Shown: piece by piece, positions 21,504 to 32,143 of the stretch | Numbering within the stretch: the first letter of the stretch is position 1 | Layout of the letters: each line of letters begins with the position of its first letter | Assembly (NCBI RefSeq): GCF_004403465.1 | Contig: NZ_SOGQ01000019.1 | Span: 1 to 64,000, forward strand | Source: Cryobacterium sinapicolor | GTDB taxonomy: Bacteria > Actinomycetota > Actinomycetes > Actinomycetales > Microbacteriaceae | Length of the DNA: 64,000 nt | Reading direction: 5' to 3' | Notes under the pieces: model-generated | What the model saw: the letters and a program-made list of their open reading frames with translations, nothing else | Told to the model about the DNA's origin: nothing | Database searches by the model: none | Translations under genes and position numbers: made by a program

Positions 21504-21945
21504 CCTCGGCCGTGCCTTTCATCGCCCCGGTCCAGCCGAACGCGGTGCAGCCGAACGCAGTGCAACCGAACCCATTGGAACGGCAGAGGTTGCTCTCGGC
21601 TTCTCGATAGCCGGTCGATTGGTACGTTCGCCAAGCTCCCCTGATCAGCATCGACACCCGCACCACCCCGAATCGTTGGCGGACCGCACCCGCGCTGGGC
21701 GTTCGCCTCGAATACCGGCGACGGATGCGGCTGGCCGACACCCTGCAGATACGCTGCACCGTCTCCGTCTCCGTCTCCGTCTCCGTCTCCGTCTCCGTCT
21801 CCGTCTCCGTCTCCGTCTCCGTCTCCGTCTCCGTCTCCGTCTCCGTCGCCCTCGTCATCGCCTTGTCGCTTGCGACCCGGGAGCGTAGCGTTGCCGCCGC
21901 GGGGATGCCCAGAGGGGCGGCTCCCATCGAACTGGAGGTGCCATC
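21504..21945. other. Intergenic region with microsatellite
   Basis: A 442-base gap. Near 21535-21580 short imperfect copies of CCGAACGCAGTGCA occur. A hexamer array fills 21761-21844. GGAGGTG before the next gene is its Shine-Dalgarno site. No other gene is convincing; a long minus-strand open frame here arises from the hexamer array. Confidence 0.6.
21761..21844. repeat. Hexanucleotide microsatellite (GTCTCC)14
   Basis: Fourteen uninterrupted copies of GTCTCC, 84 bases. Such a run is a candidate for slipped-strand length change. It lies about 100 bases upstream of the small acidic protein gene. Confidence 0.95.
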
Positions 21946-22179
21946 ATGGCGAGCGACCCGAACGGACTCTGGCCGCGTCGAGCGGATGCCGCGAGCGACG
22001 GACTCGACGAGAATCGCGCGATCGATGACATCGAACTGACCCTCGAAGAGGAGGCGCCGATCATCGAGGAAGAAGACCCGGAGTGGATGGCCGACGCCGA
22101 TCAGCGTGCGGTCAAACAGGGTGATGAGGACGAGGACCGCGAAGCCGAGGAGCCCGTCGAGCCCGAGCCTCGGGAATAG
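21946..22179 (+). CDS. Small acidic protein, unknown function
   Basis: A 77-residue, strongly acidic protein with clusters of Glu and Asp (IELTLEEEAPIIEEEDPEW and a Glu/Pro-rich tail) and no membrane segment. The start is supported by GGAGGTG six bases before the ATG, and the codon choice is normal for the neighbourhood. I do not recognise the family. It is followed by a palindromic element of the ACGGAGATT family. A longer minus-strand frame overlaps it but is composed of microsatellite sequence and is rejected. Confidence 0.65.
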   Translation: MASDPNGLWPRRADAASDGLDENRAIDDIELTLEEEAPIIEEEDPEWMADADQRAVKQGDEDEDREAEEPVEPEPRE

Positions 22180-22222
22180 CCGAGGCGGTTCATCTCGGGC
22201 GGAGCACCGGGCCCGGCGTTGT

Positions 22223-22305
22223 ACCAATTCGACGGAGATTCTCGTGAAAATCGTCAATTTCGGCGTGTTCAGGGCTGTTTTAGCCAAAATCTCCGTCGAA
22301 TTCGT
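22223..22305. repeat. Palindromic element, ACGGAGATT family, copy 1 (83 bp)
   Basis: The left arm ACCAATTCGACGGAGATT and right arm AATCTCCGTCGAATTCGT pair over 18 bases with one mismatch, around a 47-base interior. The same arms occur at 26689, 44244 and 60207. It lies between the convergent small acidic protein and DUF3054 genes. No target-site duplication is seen. Confidence 0.9.
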
Positions 22306-22347
22306 TCGGGACGGAGGCGCTTGCGAACCCCGGACACGACAGGCGCA

Positions 22348-22389
22348 TGCTGGTGCTGGTGCTGGTGCTGGTGCTGGTGCTGGTGCTGG
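22348..22389. repeat. Hexanucleotide microsatellite (TGCTGG)7
   Basis: Seven perfect copies of TGCTGG end just before the DUF3054 stop codon at 22395, 43 bases from the palindromic element. Confidence 0.93.
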
Positions 22390-22394
22390 CGTGG

Positions 22395-22787
22395 CTACGC
22401 GACGGCGTGGGTGCGCGCCTGCCCGCGGCGGAGGAGCACGGCGATCCCGCGCCAGCCGAGCAGGAACACCCCGAGCACGACGGTCGTGACGACGACGAAG
22501 CTGAACTCCGTGCCCTGCCCGGTCACGGTGCGCAGCAGCATCCCGACGCCGACGGAGAAGAGCCAGATGCCGGTGCCCGTCCAGGCGATTTTCTGCGGGC
22601 TGCGCCAGGCGCGCATGACGAGCCAGCCCACGAGGAGGCCGCCGAGGAACGGCAGCCCGGTGAGCAAGGTGCCGAGGAGCCCCTCGCCGTGGCTGGCCCG
22701 GCCGATCAGCACGAAGATCAGCACCAGGGCGGCATCGAGCACTGCCGCGAGGAGGAGACCGGACCGACTGTTCTGCTGGATTGCCAT
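22395..22787 (-). CDS. DUF3054 family membrane protein
   Basis: A 130-residue hydrophobic protein with four transmembrane segments (about 10-30, 42-60, 68-90 and 96-118), matching the DUF3054 family of unknown function in actinobacteria. The start ATG at 22785-22787 has a TAGGCT box six bases upstream on the minus strand, so it is probably leaderless. Upstream of it lies the large 39-bp tandem array, and after its stop a TGCTGG microsatellite. Thus the gene is bracketed by repeats on both sides. Confidence 0.8.
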   Translation of the reverse strand: MAIQQNSRSGLLLAAVLDAALVLIFVLIGRASHGEGLLGTLLTGLPFLGGLLVGWLVMRAWRSPQKIAWTGTGIWLFSVGVGMLLRTVTGQGTEFSFVVVTTVVLGVFLLGWRGIAVLLRRGQARTHAVA

Positions 22788-22793
22788 GATTCC

Positions 22794-22799
22794 AGCCTA
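22794..22799 (-). promoter_or_regulatory. Leaderless -10 box of the DUF3054 gene
   Basis: Read on the minus strand, TAGGCT ends six bases before the ATG at 22787. It lies about 50 bases from the edge of the degenerate flank of the 39-bp array. Confidence 0.6.
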
Positions 22800-22847
22800 C
22801 GTGTCACCGGTCGCACGGCGGCCCGGCGGCTGAGGTCGCGGCGCTGG

Positions 22848-23530
22848 GACCGCAGGCCGGGAACGCGGGCTGGGACCGCAGGGCGGGACTGCGGGCTGGG
22901 ACCGCGGGCTGGGACCGCGGGCTGGGACCGCAGGGCGGGACTGCGGGCGGGGAACGCGGGCTGGGACCGCAGGGCGGGACTGCGGGCGGGGAACGCGGGC
23001 TGGGACCGCAGGGCGGGACTGCGGGCGGGGAACGCGGGCTGGGACCGCAGGGCGGGACTGCGGGCGGGGAACGCGGGCTGGGACCGCAGGGCGGGACTGC
23101 GGGCGGGGAACGCGGGCTGGGACCGCAGGGCGGGACTGCGGGCGGGGAACGCGGGCTGGGACCGCAGGGCGGGACTGCGGGCGGGGAACGCGGGCTGGGA
23201 CCGCAGGGCGGGACTGCGGGCGGGGAACGCGGGCTGGGACCGCAGGGCGGGACTGCGGGCGGGGAACGCGGGCTGGGACCGCAGGGCGGGACTGCGGGCG
23301 GGGAACGCGGGCTGGGACCGCAGGGCGGGACTGCGGGCGGGGAACGCGGGCTGGGACCGCAGGGCGGGACTGCGGGCGGGGAACGCGGGCTGGGACCGCA
23401 GGGCGGGACTGCGGGCGGGGAACGCGGGCTGGGACCGCAGGGCGGGACTGCGGGCGGGGAACGCGGGCTGGGACCGCAGGGCGGGACTGCGGGCGGGGAA
23501 CGCGGGCTGGGACCGCGGGCTGGGACCGCA
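22848..23530. repeat. 39-bp tandem repeat array, 15 copies plus degenerate flanks
   Basis: From 22931 to 23515 a 39-bp unit (first copy 22931-22969) is repeated 15 times with no visible change. The unit is built from CTGGGACCG, CAGGGCGGGACTG and CGGGCGGGGAACG. Partial units flank it on both sides (22848-22930 and 23516-23530). It fills the gap between the VIT1-type gene stop and the DUF3054 gene start. Because 39 is a multiple of three, long open frames run through it on both strands, but they are compositional artefacts. There are no spacers, so it is not a CRISPR array. Confidence 0.96.
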
Positions 23531-23533
23531 GGC

Positions 23534-24244
23534 TCAGACCGCGGTGCCGATCAGGGAACCGATCGCCCAGGTGACGCCGAGCGCGAGCAGGCCGCCGATC
23601 AGTACCCGGGAAATCGCGCGGGCCTTCGGGCTGCCGCCGAGGTAGGAGCTCAGCCAGCCGGTGATGACCAGGGCGATCGCGACGGCGAGGAAGGTGGCCG
23701 GCAGTCGCCACTCCGGCGGCGGCAGCAGCACCGCCAGGAGCGGCAGGATCGCGCCGACCGTGAAGGCGATCGCGGAGGCGAAGGCGGCGTGCCACGGGTT
23801 CGACAACTCATCGGTGCCGATGTGCAGTTCCACCTCCAAGTGCGCTCCGAGGGCGTCGTGCGCGGTCAGCTCGAGCGCCACCTGGTTCGCCGTCTGCGCG
23901 GTGAGCCCCTTCGCCTCGTAGAGGCCGGCCAGTTCGGCGAGCTCCTGCTCGGGCATGGTCTCGAGTTCCCAGGTCTCCTTGGCGATCAGGGCGCGCTCGG
24001 TGTCGCGCTGGCTGCTCACCGAGACGTACTCGCCCAGGGCCATCGAGATCGCCCCGGCGAGCAGGGCCGCGACACCCGCGATCAGGATCGCCGAGGCATC
24101 CGTCGTCGCCGCCGCGACGCCGACCACCAGGGCCGCCACCGACACGATGCCGTCATTGGCTCCGAGCACTCCGGCCCGCAGCCAGTTCAGGCGCGAGGCG
24201 TGGTCGGCGGAATGGGGATCGACGCCGTGCTCGGGTTCAGTCAT
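23534..24244 (-). CDS. VIT1/CCC1 family membrane protein
   Basis: A 236-residue protein of the vacuolar iron transporter (VIT1/CCC1) family, which moves Fe2+ or Mn2+ across membranes. Visible are [28 protein letters not shown] in helix 1 (about 18-45, start of the family signature), [20 protein letters not shown] in helix 2, a soluble acidic segment (metal-binding region) at about 85-140, and three more C-terminal helices. The ATG at 24244 is preferred over an in-frame TTG 12 bases upstream. The gene's 3' end runs directly into the 39-bp tandem array. Confidence 0.9.
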   Translation of the reverse strand: MTEPEHGVDPHSADHASRLNWLRAGVLGANDGIVSVAALVVGVAAATTDASAILIAGVAALLAGAISMALGEYVSVSSQRDTERALIAKETWELETMPEQELAELAGLYEAKGLTAQTANQVALELTAHDALGAHLEVELHIGTDELSNPWHAAFASAIAFTVGAILPLLAVLLPPPEWRLPATFLAVAIALVITGWLSSYLGGSPKARAISRVLIGGLLALGVTWAIGSLIGTAV

Positions 24245-24487
24245 GACTGAATCCAAGCAGTCGGATGCGCGGCGCGCCAGCCGGACCCGATGGCGTCACG
24301 CGCGGCGCCGGCGTGTGCTCGGCGCCGACGTGTGTGCGATGCCGACGTGTTCGCGATGCCGGTGGGGACCGATAGAGTTTCACATGGTACTTATGTCTTG
24401 ATGTCGAGCTATCTGCGGCGCGGGCATCCGTGCCCCTTGCCCCTCAAGACCTTGCAGGAACGCTACGAAGCGGATTGGAAGAGCAGC
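24245..24487. promoter_or_regulatory. Divergent region and sucC promoter
   Basis: TAGAGT at 24373-24378 is a good -10 box for sucC and predicts a leader of about 100 bases. Around 24298-24360 GCGCCGACGTGT-like words are repeated with small changes. The palindromic motif at 24396-24409 lies just after the expected transcription start. Confidence 0.6.
24396..24409. promoter_or_regulatory. Candidate operator TCTTGATGTCGAGC upstream of sucC
   Basis: An imperfect palindrome TCTTGA-n2-TCGAGc located 10-25 bases downstream of the predicted start of transcription. The same pattern, read on the other strand, overlaps the -35 region of icd (38646-38659). Shared sites at two TCA-cycle genes suggest a common repressor, possibly of the MarR type such as TamR. 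Confidence 0.5.
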
Positions 24488-25657
24488 GTGGATCTTTACG
24501 AATATCAGGCACGAGACCTGTTTGAACAGTATGGAGTTCCGGTTCTTCCGGGCATCATCGCGGACACTCCGGAGGAGGTGCGTGCTGCGGCCGAGAAGCT
24601 GGGCGGCGTTGTCGTTGTCAAGGCCCAGGTCAAGGTCGGCGGACGCGGCAAGGCTGGCGGCGTGAAGGTGGCGAAGACCCCGGACGACGCTGAAGCCGCC
24701 GGGCGTGCCATCCTCGGACTCGACATCAAGGGCCACACCGTCAACCGGGTCATGGTTGCCGGTGGAGCCCGCATCGCTCAGGAATTCTACTTTTCCGTGC
24801 TGCTGGACCGCACCAACCGCTCCTACCTCTCGCTCGCGAGCTACGAAGGTGGCGTAGAGATCGAGATTCTCGCTGTTGAGAAGCCCGAAGCGCTCGCCTA
24901 CACGGCCATCGACCCGATTGCCGGGATCGATCTGGACACGGCCCGTCAGATCGCGGTCGCCGCGAAGTTCCCGGCCGACCTCGTCGACAAGGTCGCCCCC
25001 GTCTTCGTGCAGCTTTACAACGTGTTCACGGGTGAGGACGCGACCCTGGTCGAGGTCAACCCGCTCGTGCTGACCGAAGAGGGCGACGTCATCGCCCTCG
25101 ACGGCAAGGTCACGATCGACGAGAACGCCGGCTTCCGCCACCCGAAGCATGCCCTCCTCGAGGACGCCGCCGCCGCCGACCCGCTCGAGGCGAAGGCCAA
25201 GGCGAACGACCTGAACTACGTCAAGCTCGACGGCGAAGTGGGCATCATCGGCAACGGTGCCGGACTCGTCATGAGTACCCTGGACGTCGTCGCCTACGCC
25301 GGCGAGAACCACGGCGGCGTCAAGCCGGCCAACTTCCTCGACATCGGGGGCGGAGCATCCGCCGAGGTCATGGCCGCCGGCCTGGACGTCATCCTCGGTG
25401 ACCCGCAGGTCAAGGCCGTGTTCGTCAACGTCTTCGGCGGCATCACCGCCTGTGACGCTGTCGCCAGGGGCATTGTGGGTGCGCTCGCCGAACTCGGCAG
25501 CGCAGCGAACAAGCCGCTCGTTGTGCGCCTCGACGGCAACAACGTCGAGGAAGGCCGTCGTATTCTCGCCGAGGCCAACCACCCGCTCGTCACACTGGCC
25601 GCCACCATGGACGAGGGCGCCGCCAAGGCCGCCGAACTCGCCCACGCCGCGAAGTAA
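24488..25657 (+). CDS. sucC: Succinate-CoA ligase (ADP-forming) beta subunit
   Basis: Beta subunit of succinyl-CoA synthetase, converting succinyl-CoA to succinate with nucleotide phosphorylation in the TCA cycle. It is 389 residues from the GTG at 24488, the usual length. It starts with the canonical [21 protein letters not shown] and has the ATP-grasp fold ([16 protein letters not shown], then [20 protein letters not shown]) and the C-terminal ligase segment [15 protein letters not shown]. The frame is open further upstream but without homology. sucD follows after 13 bases. Confidence 0.95.
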   Translation: MDLYEYQARDLFEQYGVPVLPGIIADTPEEVRAAAEKLGGVVVVKAQVKVGGRGKAGGVKVAKTPDDAEAAGRAILGLDIKGHTVNRVMVAGGARIAQEFYFSVLLDRTNRSYLSLASYEGGVEIEILAVEKPEALAYTAIDPIAGIDLDTARQIAVAAKFPADLVDKVAPVFVQLYNVFTGEDATLVEVNPLVLTEEGDVIALDGKVTIDENAGFRHPKHALLEDAAAADPLEAKAKANDLNYVKLDGEVGIIGNGAGLVMSTLDVVAYAGENHGGVKPANFLDIGGGASAEVMAAGLDVILGDPQVKAVFVNVFGGITACDAVARGIVGALAELGSAANKPLVVRLDGNNVEEGRRILAEANHPLVTLAATMDEGAAKAAELAHAAK

Positions 25658-25670
25658 GGGATTTTCGAAC

Positions 25671-26558
25671 ATGTCAATCTTCCTCAACAAGGACTCCAAG
25701 GTCATCGTGCAGGGCATCACCGGCGGTGAGGGCACCAAGCACACCGCCCTCATGCTCAAGGCCGGCACCCAGGTTGTCGGTGGCGTGAACGCGCGCAAGG
25801 CCGGCACCACGGTGCTGCACGGCGACGCGGAACTGCCCGTCTTCGGCACGGTCGCCGAGGCCATGGAAAAGACCGGGGCGGATGTCTCGATCGCCTTCGT
25901 GCCGCCGGCCTTCACCAAGGACGCCGTCATTGAAGCCATCGACGCCGGCATCCCGCTGCTCGTTATCATCACCGAGGGCGTGCCGGTGCAGGACTCGGCC
26001 GAGTTCTGGGCCTACAACATCGCCAAGGGCAACAAGACCCGCATCATCGGTCCGAACTGCCCCGGCATCATCACCCCCGGTGAGGCGCTCGTAGGCATCA
26101 CGCCGGCGAACATCACCGGCAAGGGCCCGGTCGGCCTCGTCTCCAAGTCGGGCACCCTGACCTACCAGATGATGTACGAACTGCGCGACCTCGGCTTCTC
26201 CACCGCCATCGGCATCGGCGGCGACCCCATCATCGGCACCACGCACATCGACGCGCTCGAGGCGTTCGAGGCTGACCCCGAGACGCTCGCCATCGTCATG
26301 ATCGGCGAGATCGGCGGCGACGCCGAGGAGAAGGCGGCCGAGTACATCAAGGCCCACGTCACCAAGCCCGTCATCGGCTACGTCGCCGGCTTCACCGCCC
26401 CTGAGGGCAAGACCATGGGCCACGCCGGCGCTATCGTCTCCAACGGAGCCGGAACCGCCCAGGGCAAGAAGGAGGCCCTCGAGGCCGCCGGGGTCAAAGT
26501 CGGCAAGACGCCGAGCGAGACCGCCACCCTGCTGCGCGAGGTTCTCGCGGCGCTGTAA
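25671..26558 (+). CDS. sucD: Succinate-CoA ligase alpha subunit
   Basis: Alpha subunit of succinyl-CoA synthetase, 295 residues from ATG 25671. It carries the CoA-binding N-terminal domain ([15 protein letters not shown]), the conserved [12 protein letters not shown] loop and the phosphohistidine His251 in [13 protein letters not shown]. It is in an operon with sucC. A strong hairpin terminator follows 70 bases on, and the first downstream palindromic element starts after it. Confidence 0.96.
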   Translation: MSIFLNKDSKVIVQGITGGEGTKHTALMLKAGTQVVGGVNARKAGTTVLHGDAELPVFGTVAEAMEKTGADVSIAFVPPAFTKDAVIEAIDAGIPLLVIITEGVPVQDSAEFWAYNIAKGNKTRIIGPNCPGIITPGEALVGITPANITGKGPVGLVSKSGTLTYQMMYELRDLGFSTAIGIGGDPIIGTTHIDALEAFEADPETLAIVMIGEIGGDAEEKAAEYIKAHVTKPVIGYVAGFTAPEGKTMGHAGAIVSNGAGTAQGKKEALEAAGVKVGKTPSETATLLREVLAAL

Positions 26559-26628
26559 CCGGCACCGCTGCAACCGGCTCCGCTGCACGGTGGTGCCGCT
26601 GATCAGCGAGGCCACTGGCACCGAACGA

Positions 26629-26656
26629 AAGGGCCCGCCTCATCAGGCGGGCCCTT
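26629..26656 (+). terminator. Terminator of the sucCD operon
   Basis: Twelve-base perfect stem AAGGGCCCGCCT / AGGCGGGCCCTT with loop CATC, 70 bases after sucD. It is symmetric and lacks a long T-run. Confidence 0.85.
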
Positions 26657-26688
26657 GTGCGTTGCCGGCTGCCGGCATCCGTGCCCGA

Positions 26689-26771
26689 ACGAATTCGACG
26701 GAGATTCTGCTCTCAACCGCCCGATACGCCCGTTTTAGCCTGGACCCAAGCAAAATCTCCGTCGAATTCGT
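26689..26771. repeat. Palindromic element, ACGGAGATT family, copy 2 (83 bp)
   Basis: Arms ACGAATTCGACGGAGATT and AATCTCCGTCGAATTCGT are perfect inverted repeats of 18 bases around a 47-base interior. It lies between the sucD terminator and the DUF6350 gene. Confidence 0.92.
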
Positions 26772-26827
26772 CAGTGTGCGGCGGGGGCCGGGGAGCGAGG
26801 GTGCGGGAAACGGTAGGCTCCGATCGG

Positions 26828-28282
<1,455 letters not shown>

Positions 28283-28291
28283 GCTTCTCCC

Positions 28292-28885
28292 GTGCTGAAC
28301 TTGGTCGTATTGATCTCCGGCGGGGGATCCAACCTTCGCTCCCTGCTCGAGGCCTGCCGGGATGCTGACTACCCGGCCCGCGTGGTGGCCATCGGCGCCG
28401 ACCGCGACGCCGACGGGCTCGAGCTCGGCGAGGAATACGGCATCAGCACGTTCACGGTGCCGTTCACGTCGCATCCGTCCCGGGAGGCGTGGGGCGACGA
28501 GCTCCTCGCGCAGATCCAGCAGTGGGACGCCGACCTCGTCGTGCTCAGCGGCTTCATGCGCCTGCTGCCGCCCCGCGTCGTGGCCGCGTTGGCCCCGAAC
28601 CTGCTCAACACGCATCCGGCCTACCTGCCCGAATTCCCCGGGGCGCATGGGGTGCGTGATGCCCTCGCCGCCGGGGTCGACGAAACCGGTGCGAGCCTGA
28701 TCGTGGTCGACACCGGTGTCGACGACGGACCGATCATCGCGCAGGAACGAGTGCCGGTGCTGCCGGATGACACCCAGGCATCCCTGCACGACCGCATCAA
28801 AATCGTCGAGCGTCGCCTGCTGGTGCAGGCTGTGCTCGATATCGCCAACGGACACGTCGATCTCAAGGAGCATCCCCACATATGA
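28292..28885 (+). CDS. purN: Phosphoribosylglycinamide formyltransferase
   Basis: Transfers the formyl group of 10-formyl-THF to GAR in purine synthesis. The 197-residue protein has the N-terminal [13 protein letters not shown] phosphate-binding segment and the catalytic region [17 protein letters not shown] with the Asn-His pair, followed by [11 protein letters not shown] holding the catalytic Asp. The GTG start is preceded by a TAGGCT box and no Shine-Dalgarno site, pointing to a leaderless transcript. The stop overlaps the purH ATG by four bases, making a purNH operon. Confidence 0.95.
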   Translation: MLNLVVLISGGGSNLRSLLEACRDADYPARVVAIGADRDADGLELGEEYGISTFTVPFTSHPSREAWGDELLAQIQQWDADLVVLSGFMRLLPPRVVAALAPNLLNTHPAYLPEFPGAHGVRDALAAGVDETGASLIVVDTGVDDGPIIAQERVPVLPDDTQASLHDRIKIVERRLLVQAVLDIANGHVDLKEHPHI

Positions 28886-30558
28886 GCGGTCCCACCAACG
28901 CCCAGAGTCTGTACCGCCACCGCGACGTCGTGCCCGTGCGGCGTGCCCTCATCTCGGTGAGCGACAAGACCGGTCTGGTCGAATTGGCCGCCGCCCTCGC
29001 GGTGACCGGCGTCGAAATCGTGTCGACCGGCTCGACCGCGGCCACCATCCGCGCCGCCGGCCACGACGTGACGGATGTCTCCACCGTCACCGGCTTCCCC
29101 GAATCCCTCGACGGCCGGGTCAAGACCCTGCACCCGGGAGTGCACGCCGGCATCCTCGCCGACCTGCGCCTCGAGGCCCACGAGGCCCAGCTCGCCGAAC
29201 TCGGCATCGACGCGTTCCAGCTCGTCGTCGTGAACCTGTACCCGTTCGTCGAGACCGCCCTGTCGGGCGCGGCCCCGGCCGACGTGATCGAGCAGATCGA
29301 CATCGGCGGACCGGCTCTCGTGCGTGCCGCAGCCAAGAACCACGCCAACGTCGCCATCGTGGTCGACCCCGACAACTACGACGAGATCATCGCCGCCGTC
29401 GAGGCCGGCGGCACCCCGCTGAAGCTGCGCCAGAAGCTGGCCTCGCTCGCCTTCGAGCACACCGCCGGCTACGACCTGAGCGTCTCGGCCTGGTTCACCG
29501 AGAACGTCTACGACCAGTGGCAGGACGATGCTGCGGCCCTGGACGAGGACATTCTCGAGGAGTTCGACGCCGTGATCGGCGATGCCCTCTCCGACGAGAT
29601 GCCGTTCCCCGAGACTCTCGTCATCGAGGCCACCCGCAGCGCGGTGCTCCGCTACGGCGAGAACTCGCACCAGGCCGCGGCGCTCTACCTGGGCGAAGGC
29701 GGCCAGGGCATCGCGCAGGCCGTGCAGCGCCACGGTAAGGAGATGTCGTACAACAACTACGTCGACGCGGATGCCGCCGTGCGCGCCGCCTTCGACTTCG
29801 CCGAACCGGCCGTGGCCATCATCAAGCACGCCAACCCGTGCGGCATCGCCGTCGCCAACCCCAAGGCGCCCGACGCGATCGCCTCCGCGCACCACCGCGC
29901 GCACGACTGCGACCCGATCTCGGCGTTCGGCGGCGTCATCGCGGCCAACCGCACGGTCACCCTCGGCATGGCCGAGACCGTCAGCCAGATCTTCACCGAG
30001 GTGCTCGTCGCCCCGGGCTTCGAGCCGGCCGCGTTCGAGCTGCTCAGCGCCAAGAAGAACATCCGCCTGCTGGAACTGCCGGCCGACTACCACCGCTCCT
30101 CGCTCGAGCTGCGCCAGATCTCGGGCGGCCTGCTGGTGCAGGAGTCCGACACGTTCGACAACCTCGACTCGTCGATCTGGACCCTCGCGGCCGGCGACGA
30201 GGTCGACGCGGCCACCCGGGCGGACCTCGAGTTCGCGTGGAAGGCCTGCCGCTCCGTGAAGTCGAACGCCATCCTGCTGGCGCGCGGCGGGGCATCCGTC
30301 GGCGTGGGTATGGGCCAGGTCAACCGGGTCGACTCCTGCCACCTCGCCGTGCTGCGCGCCGGCGACCGTGCAGCCGGCTCGGTCGCGGCCTCGGACGCGT
30401 TCTTCCCGTTCGCGGACGGCCTGCAGGTGCTGCTTGAGGCGGGCGTGACGGCGGTCGTGCAGCCCGGCGGCTCGGTACGCGACGCCGAGGTCATCCAGGC
30501 GGCCGCGGATGCCGGCGTCAGCATGTACTTCACCGGAGAGCGCCACTTCTTCCACTAG
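28882..30558 (+). CDS. purH: Bifunctional AICAR transformylase/IMP cyclohydrolase
   Basis: Carries out the last two steps of IMP synthesis. The N-terminal MGS-like cyclohydrolase domain spans about 20-160 ([31 protein letters not shown]). The transformylase domain follows, with [25 protein letters not shown] and the C-terminal end [12 protein letters not shown]. At 558 residues it is slightly longer than usual. It takes 10-formyl-THF, as PurN does. Depletion of that cofactor raises ZTP, the ligand of the riboswitch at 58747, which links this gene to glyA control. Confidence 0.96.
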   Translation: MSGPTNAQSLYRHRDVVPVRRALISVSDKTGLVELAAALAVTGVEIVSTGSTAATIRAAGHDVTDVSTVTGFPESLDGRVKTLHPGVHAGILADLRLEAHEAQLAELGIDAFQLVVVNLYPFVETALSGAAPADVIEQIDIGGPALVRAAAKNHANVAIVVDPDNYDEIIAAVEAGGTPLKLRQKLASLAFEHTAGYDLSVSAWFTENVYDQWQDDAAALDEDILEEFDAVIGDALSDEMPFPETLVIEATRSAVLRYGENSHQAAALYLGEGGQGIAQAVQRHGKEMSYNNYVDADAAVRAAFDFAEPAVAIIKHANPCGIAVANPKAPDAIASAHHRAHDCDPISAFGGVIAANRTVTLGMAETVSQIFTEVLVAPGFEPAAFELLSAKKNIRLLELPADYHRSSLELRQISGGLLVQESDTFDNLDSSIWTLAAGDEVDAATRADLEFAWKACRSVKSNAILLARGGASVGVGMGQVNRVDSCHLAVLRAGDRAAGSVAASDAFFPFADGLQVLLEAGVTAVVQPGGSVRDAEVIQAAADAGVSMYFTGERHFFH

Positions 30559-30629
30559 GCGCCCCGGTGCCCTGTGCCCCTGTGCCTTGCCCTGTGCCCC
30601 TGTGCCCCTGTGCCTTGCCCTGTGCCCCT
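30559..30629. repeat. Short tandem repeat abutting a palindromic element
   Basis: Words GTGCCCCT, GCCCTGTG and GTGCCTT alternate through about 70 bases directly after purH. The run ends exactly at the left arm of the element at 30630. Confidence 0.88.
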
Positions 30630-30726
30630 GTGGCTAACTCAGGAGATCTGCGGATGCCGTTGGTCGCCCGCCGCGGAATTCCGGGGCGGTAGCCATGCGG
30701 CATCCGTTTTCTCCTGAATTCGCCAC
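30630..30726. repeat. Palindromic element, TAACTCAGGA family, copy 2 (97 bp)
   Basis: Left arm GTGGCTAACTCAGGAGA and right arm TCTCCTGAATTCGCCAC (two mismatches of 17) enclose 63 bases. The interior has a second inverted pair, TGCGGATGCCG against CGGCATCCG, so the whole can fold into an extended stem. It lies between purH and the MscS gene. Confidence 0.88.
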
Positions 30727-30789
30727 GGACTCTGGCACGATTGAAGGGTCCGTGGCTTCGCCAGAACCGTCCCGGCCAGAAGGAGCGCC

Positions 30790-31983
30790 GTGCCCGATTT
30801 CGAGGGATTCATCCAGACCGACTACCTGATCGCCCTTGCGGTCGCGGTCGTGGCCGCCGTGGCCGTCACGGCGATCATCGCCCTGGTCTTCCGGGTGGTC
30901 GGCCGTAAGGAGGCCTGGGCCCGCACGCTCGTCGGCCTGGTCAGGGTGCCGTTCCGGCTGACGCTGCTCGTGGGCGCGATTTGGACGGTGAACACGCTGT
31001 TCCTGCAGACGTCCGAGGAGATCGAGCGCCTGGTCGACTTCATCTTCCGGGCCCTCTTCATCGGCGCGGCCACCTGGCTGGTCTGTGCGCTGCTCTACTT
31101 CTTCGAGGAGGTCGCCGCCGCCCGCTACCGCATCGACGTGCGCGACAACCGAGTTGCCCGGCGCGTGCGTACCCAGCTGCGGATGCTGCGCCGCATCGGC
31201 GTCGTGGTGATCATCATCTGCGCGATCGGCGCCGTGCTGCTCAGCATCCCCGGCGCGGCGACCCTGGGTGCGAGCCTGTTCGCCTCCGCCGGCCTGCTCA
31301 GCGTCGTGGCCGGCCTGGCCGCGCAGTCCACGCTCGCGAACGTGTTCGCCGGCATCCAACTGGCCTTCAACAACGCCCTGCGCGTCGACGACGTCGTCAT
31401 CGTCGAGACCGAGTGGGGCAAGATCGAGGAGATCACCCTCACCTATGTGGTCGTACACATCTGGGACGACCGGCGCATGGTGCTGCCGTCGACCTACTTC
31501 ACGACCAACCCGTTCCAGAACTGGACCCGCCACAACAGCGAACTGCTCGGCGCGGTCGAATTCGACCTCGACTGGCGTGTCGACCCGGCCGGCATGCGCG
31601 TGGAACTCGACCGCATCGTCGCACAGACCGAGCTCTGGGACGAACGCGTGGTCGTGCTCCAGGTGACGGATGCCGTGGGCGGCTTCGTGCGCGTGCGCGT
31701 GCTGGTCTCCGCCGCCGACGCTCCCACCCTGTTCGACCTCCGCTGCCTCGTGCGTGAAAACCTGATCGACTGGCTCAACACCCATAACCCGGAGGCGCTG
31801 CCGGTGGGCCGGATGGAGCTGCGACGGGAGTCCGCGCGCTCGAAGGCGCCCGCCCGCACCGAGCCGGCGCACCCCGTCACCGCGCCCATCGGGCTGTTCT
31901 CCGGCGACGAGAACGCCAAGGCGCGGGCGGCCGAGTTCACCGCGACCATCCCCGTGCAGAAGGGGTCGGCCGAGGAGCGCTGA
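30790..31983 (+). CDS. MscS family mechanosensitive channel
   Basis: A 397-residue small-conductance mechanosensitive channel-like protein. N-terminal transmembrane segments lie at about 10-35, 52-75 and 82-105. The MscS pore helix and beta domain follow (LGASLFASAGLLSVVAGLAA at about 157-176, then NVFAGIQLAFNNALRVDDVV and EWGKIEEITLTYVVV). A C-terminal cytoplasmic domain with a charged tail completes it. It releases solutes upon hypo-osmotic shock in known members. GTG start with AAGGAG seven bases upstream. Confidence 0.9.
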   Translation: MPDFEGFIQTDYLIALAVAVVAAVAVTAIIALVFRVVGRKEAWARTLVGLVRVPFRLTLLVGAIWTVNTLFLQTSEEIERLVDFIFRALFIGAATWLVCALLYFFEEVAAARYRIDVRDNRVARRVRTQLRMLRRIGVVVIIICAIGAVLLSIPGAATLGASLFASAGLLSVVAGLAAQSTLANVFAGIQLAFNNALRVDDVVIVETEWGKIEEITLTYVVVHIWDDRRMVLPSTYFTTNPFQNWTRHNSELLGAVEFDLDWRVDPAGMRVELDRIVAQTELWDERVVVLQVTDAVGGFVRVRVLVSAADAPTLFDLRCLVRENLIDWLNTHNPEALPVGRMELRRESARSKAPARTEPAHPVTAPIGLFSGDENAKARAAEFTATIPVQKGSAEER

Positions 31984-32044
31984 CCGGCCGATGGTCACGG
32001 CGCGCGCGTGCTGCGCCGAGCCGACCGACAGATCCCGGTGCCCG

Positions 32045-32094
32045 TGAGAGTGCCGATTCCGGTCGAGAGTGACCGGCGGAATGGACACTCTCGT
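32045..32094. repeat. Imperfect inverted repeat between mscS and ddaH genes
   Basis: GAGAGTGCCGATTCCGG is mirrored by CGGAATGGACACTCTC about 15 bases later. Fourteen or so of 20 arm positions pair, and a third GAGAGTG lies between the arms. It may be an operator or a decayed palindromic element. Confidence 0.5.
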
Positions 32095-32131
32095 CCGGAA
32101 CGGCAACAGGAGGGCGATCGGGGGAGAGCCC

Positions 32132-32137
32132 TACACT
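32132..32137 (+). promoter_or_regulatory. Leaderless -10 box of the ddaH gene
   Basis: TACACT ends six bases before the ATG at 32144. Confidence 0.55.
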
Positions 32138-32143
32138 GGCGGG

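Noticed and set aside
21457-22287. Minus-strand frame with a Thr-Glu repeat
   Set aside because: It is produced by the GTCTCC microsatellite and runs antisense to the small acidic protein gene, which has a good ribosome site.
22848-23530. CRISPR array
   Set aside because: Units are contiguous without spacers, there are no cas genes in the window, and the repeat unit has no palindromic ends.
22347-23795. Long open frames on both strands through the 39-bp array (432 and 332 codons)
   Set aside because: They encode monotonous 13-residue repeats, overlap real genes and exist on both strands because the unit length is a multiple of three. No ribosome site or domain supports either.
24290-24487. 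N-terminal extension of sucC
   Set aside because: The extra residues have no similarity to SucC, cross the promoter and operator, and the GTG at 24488 gives the normal length.
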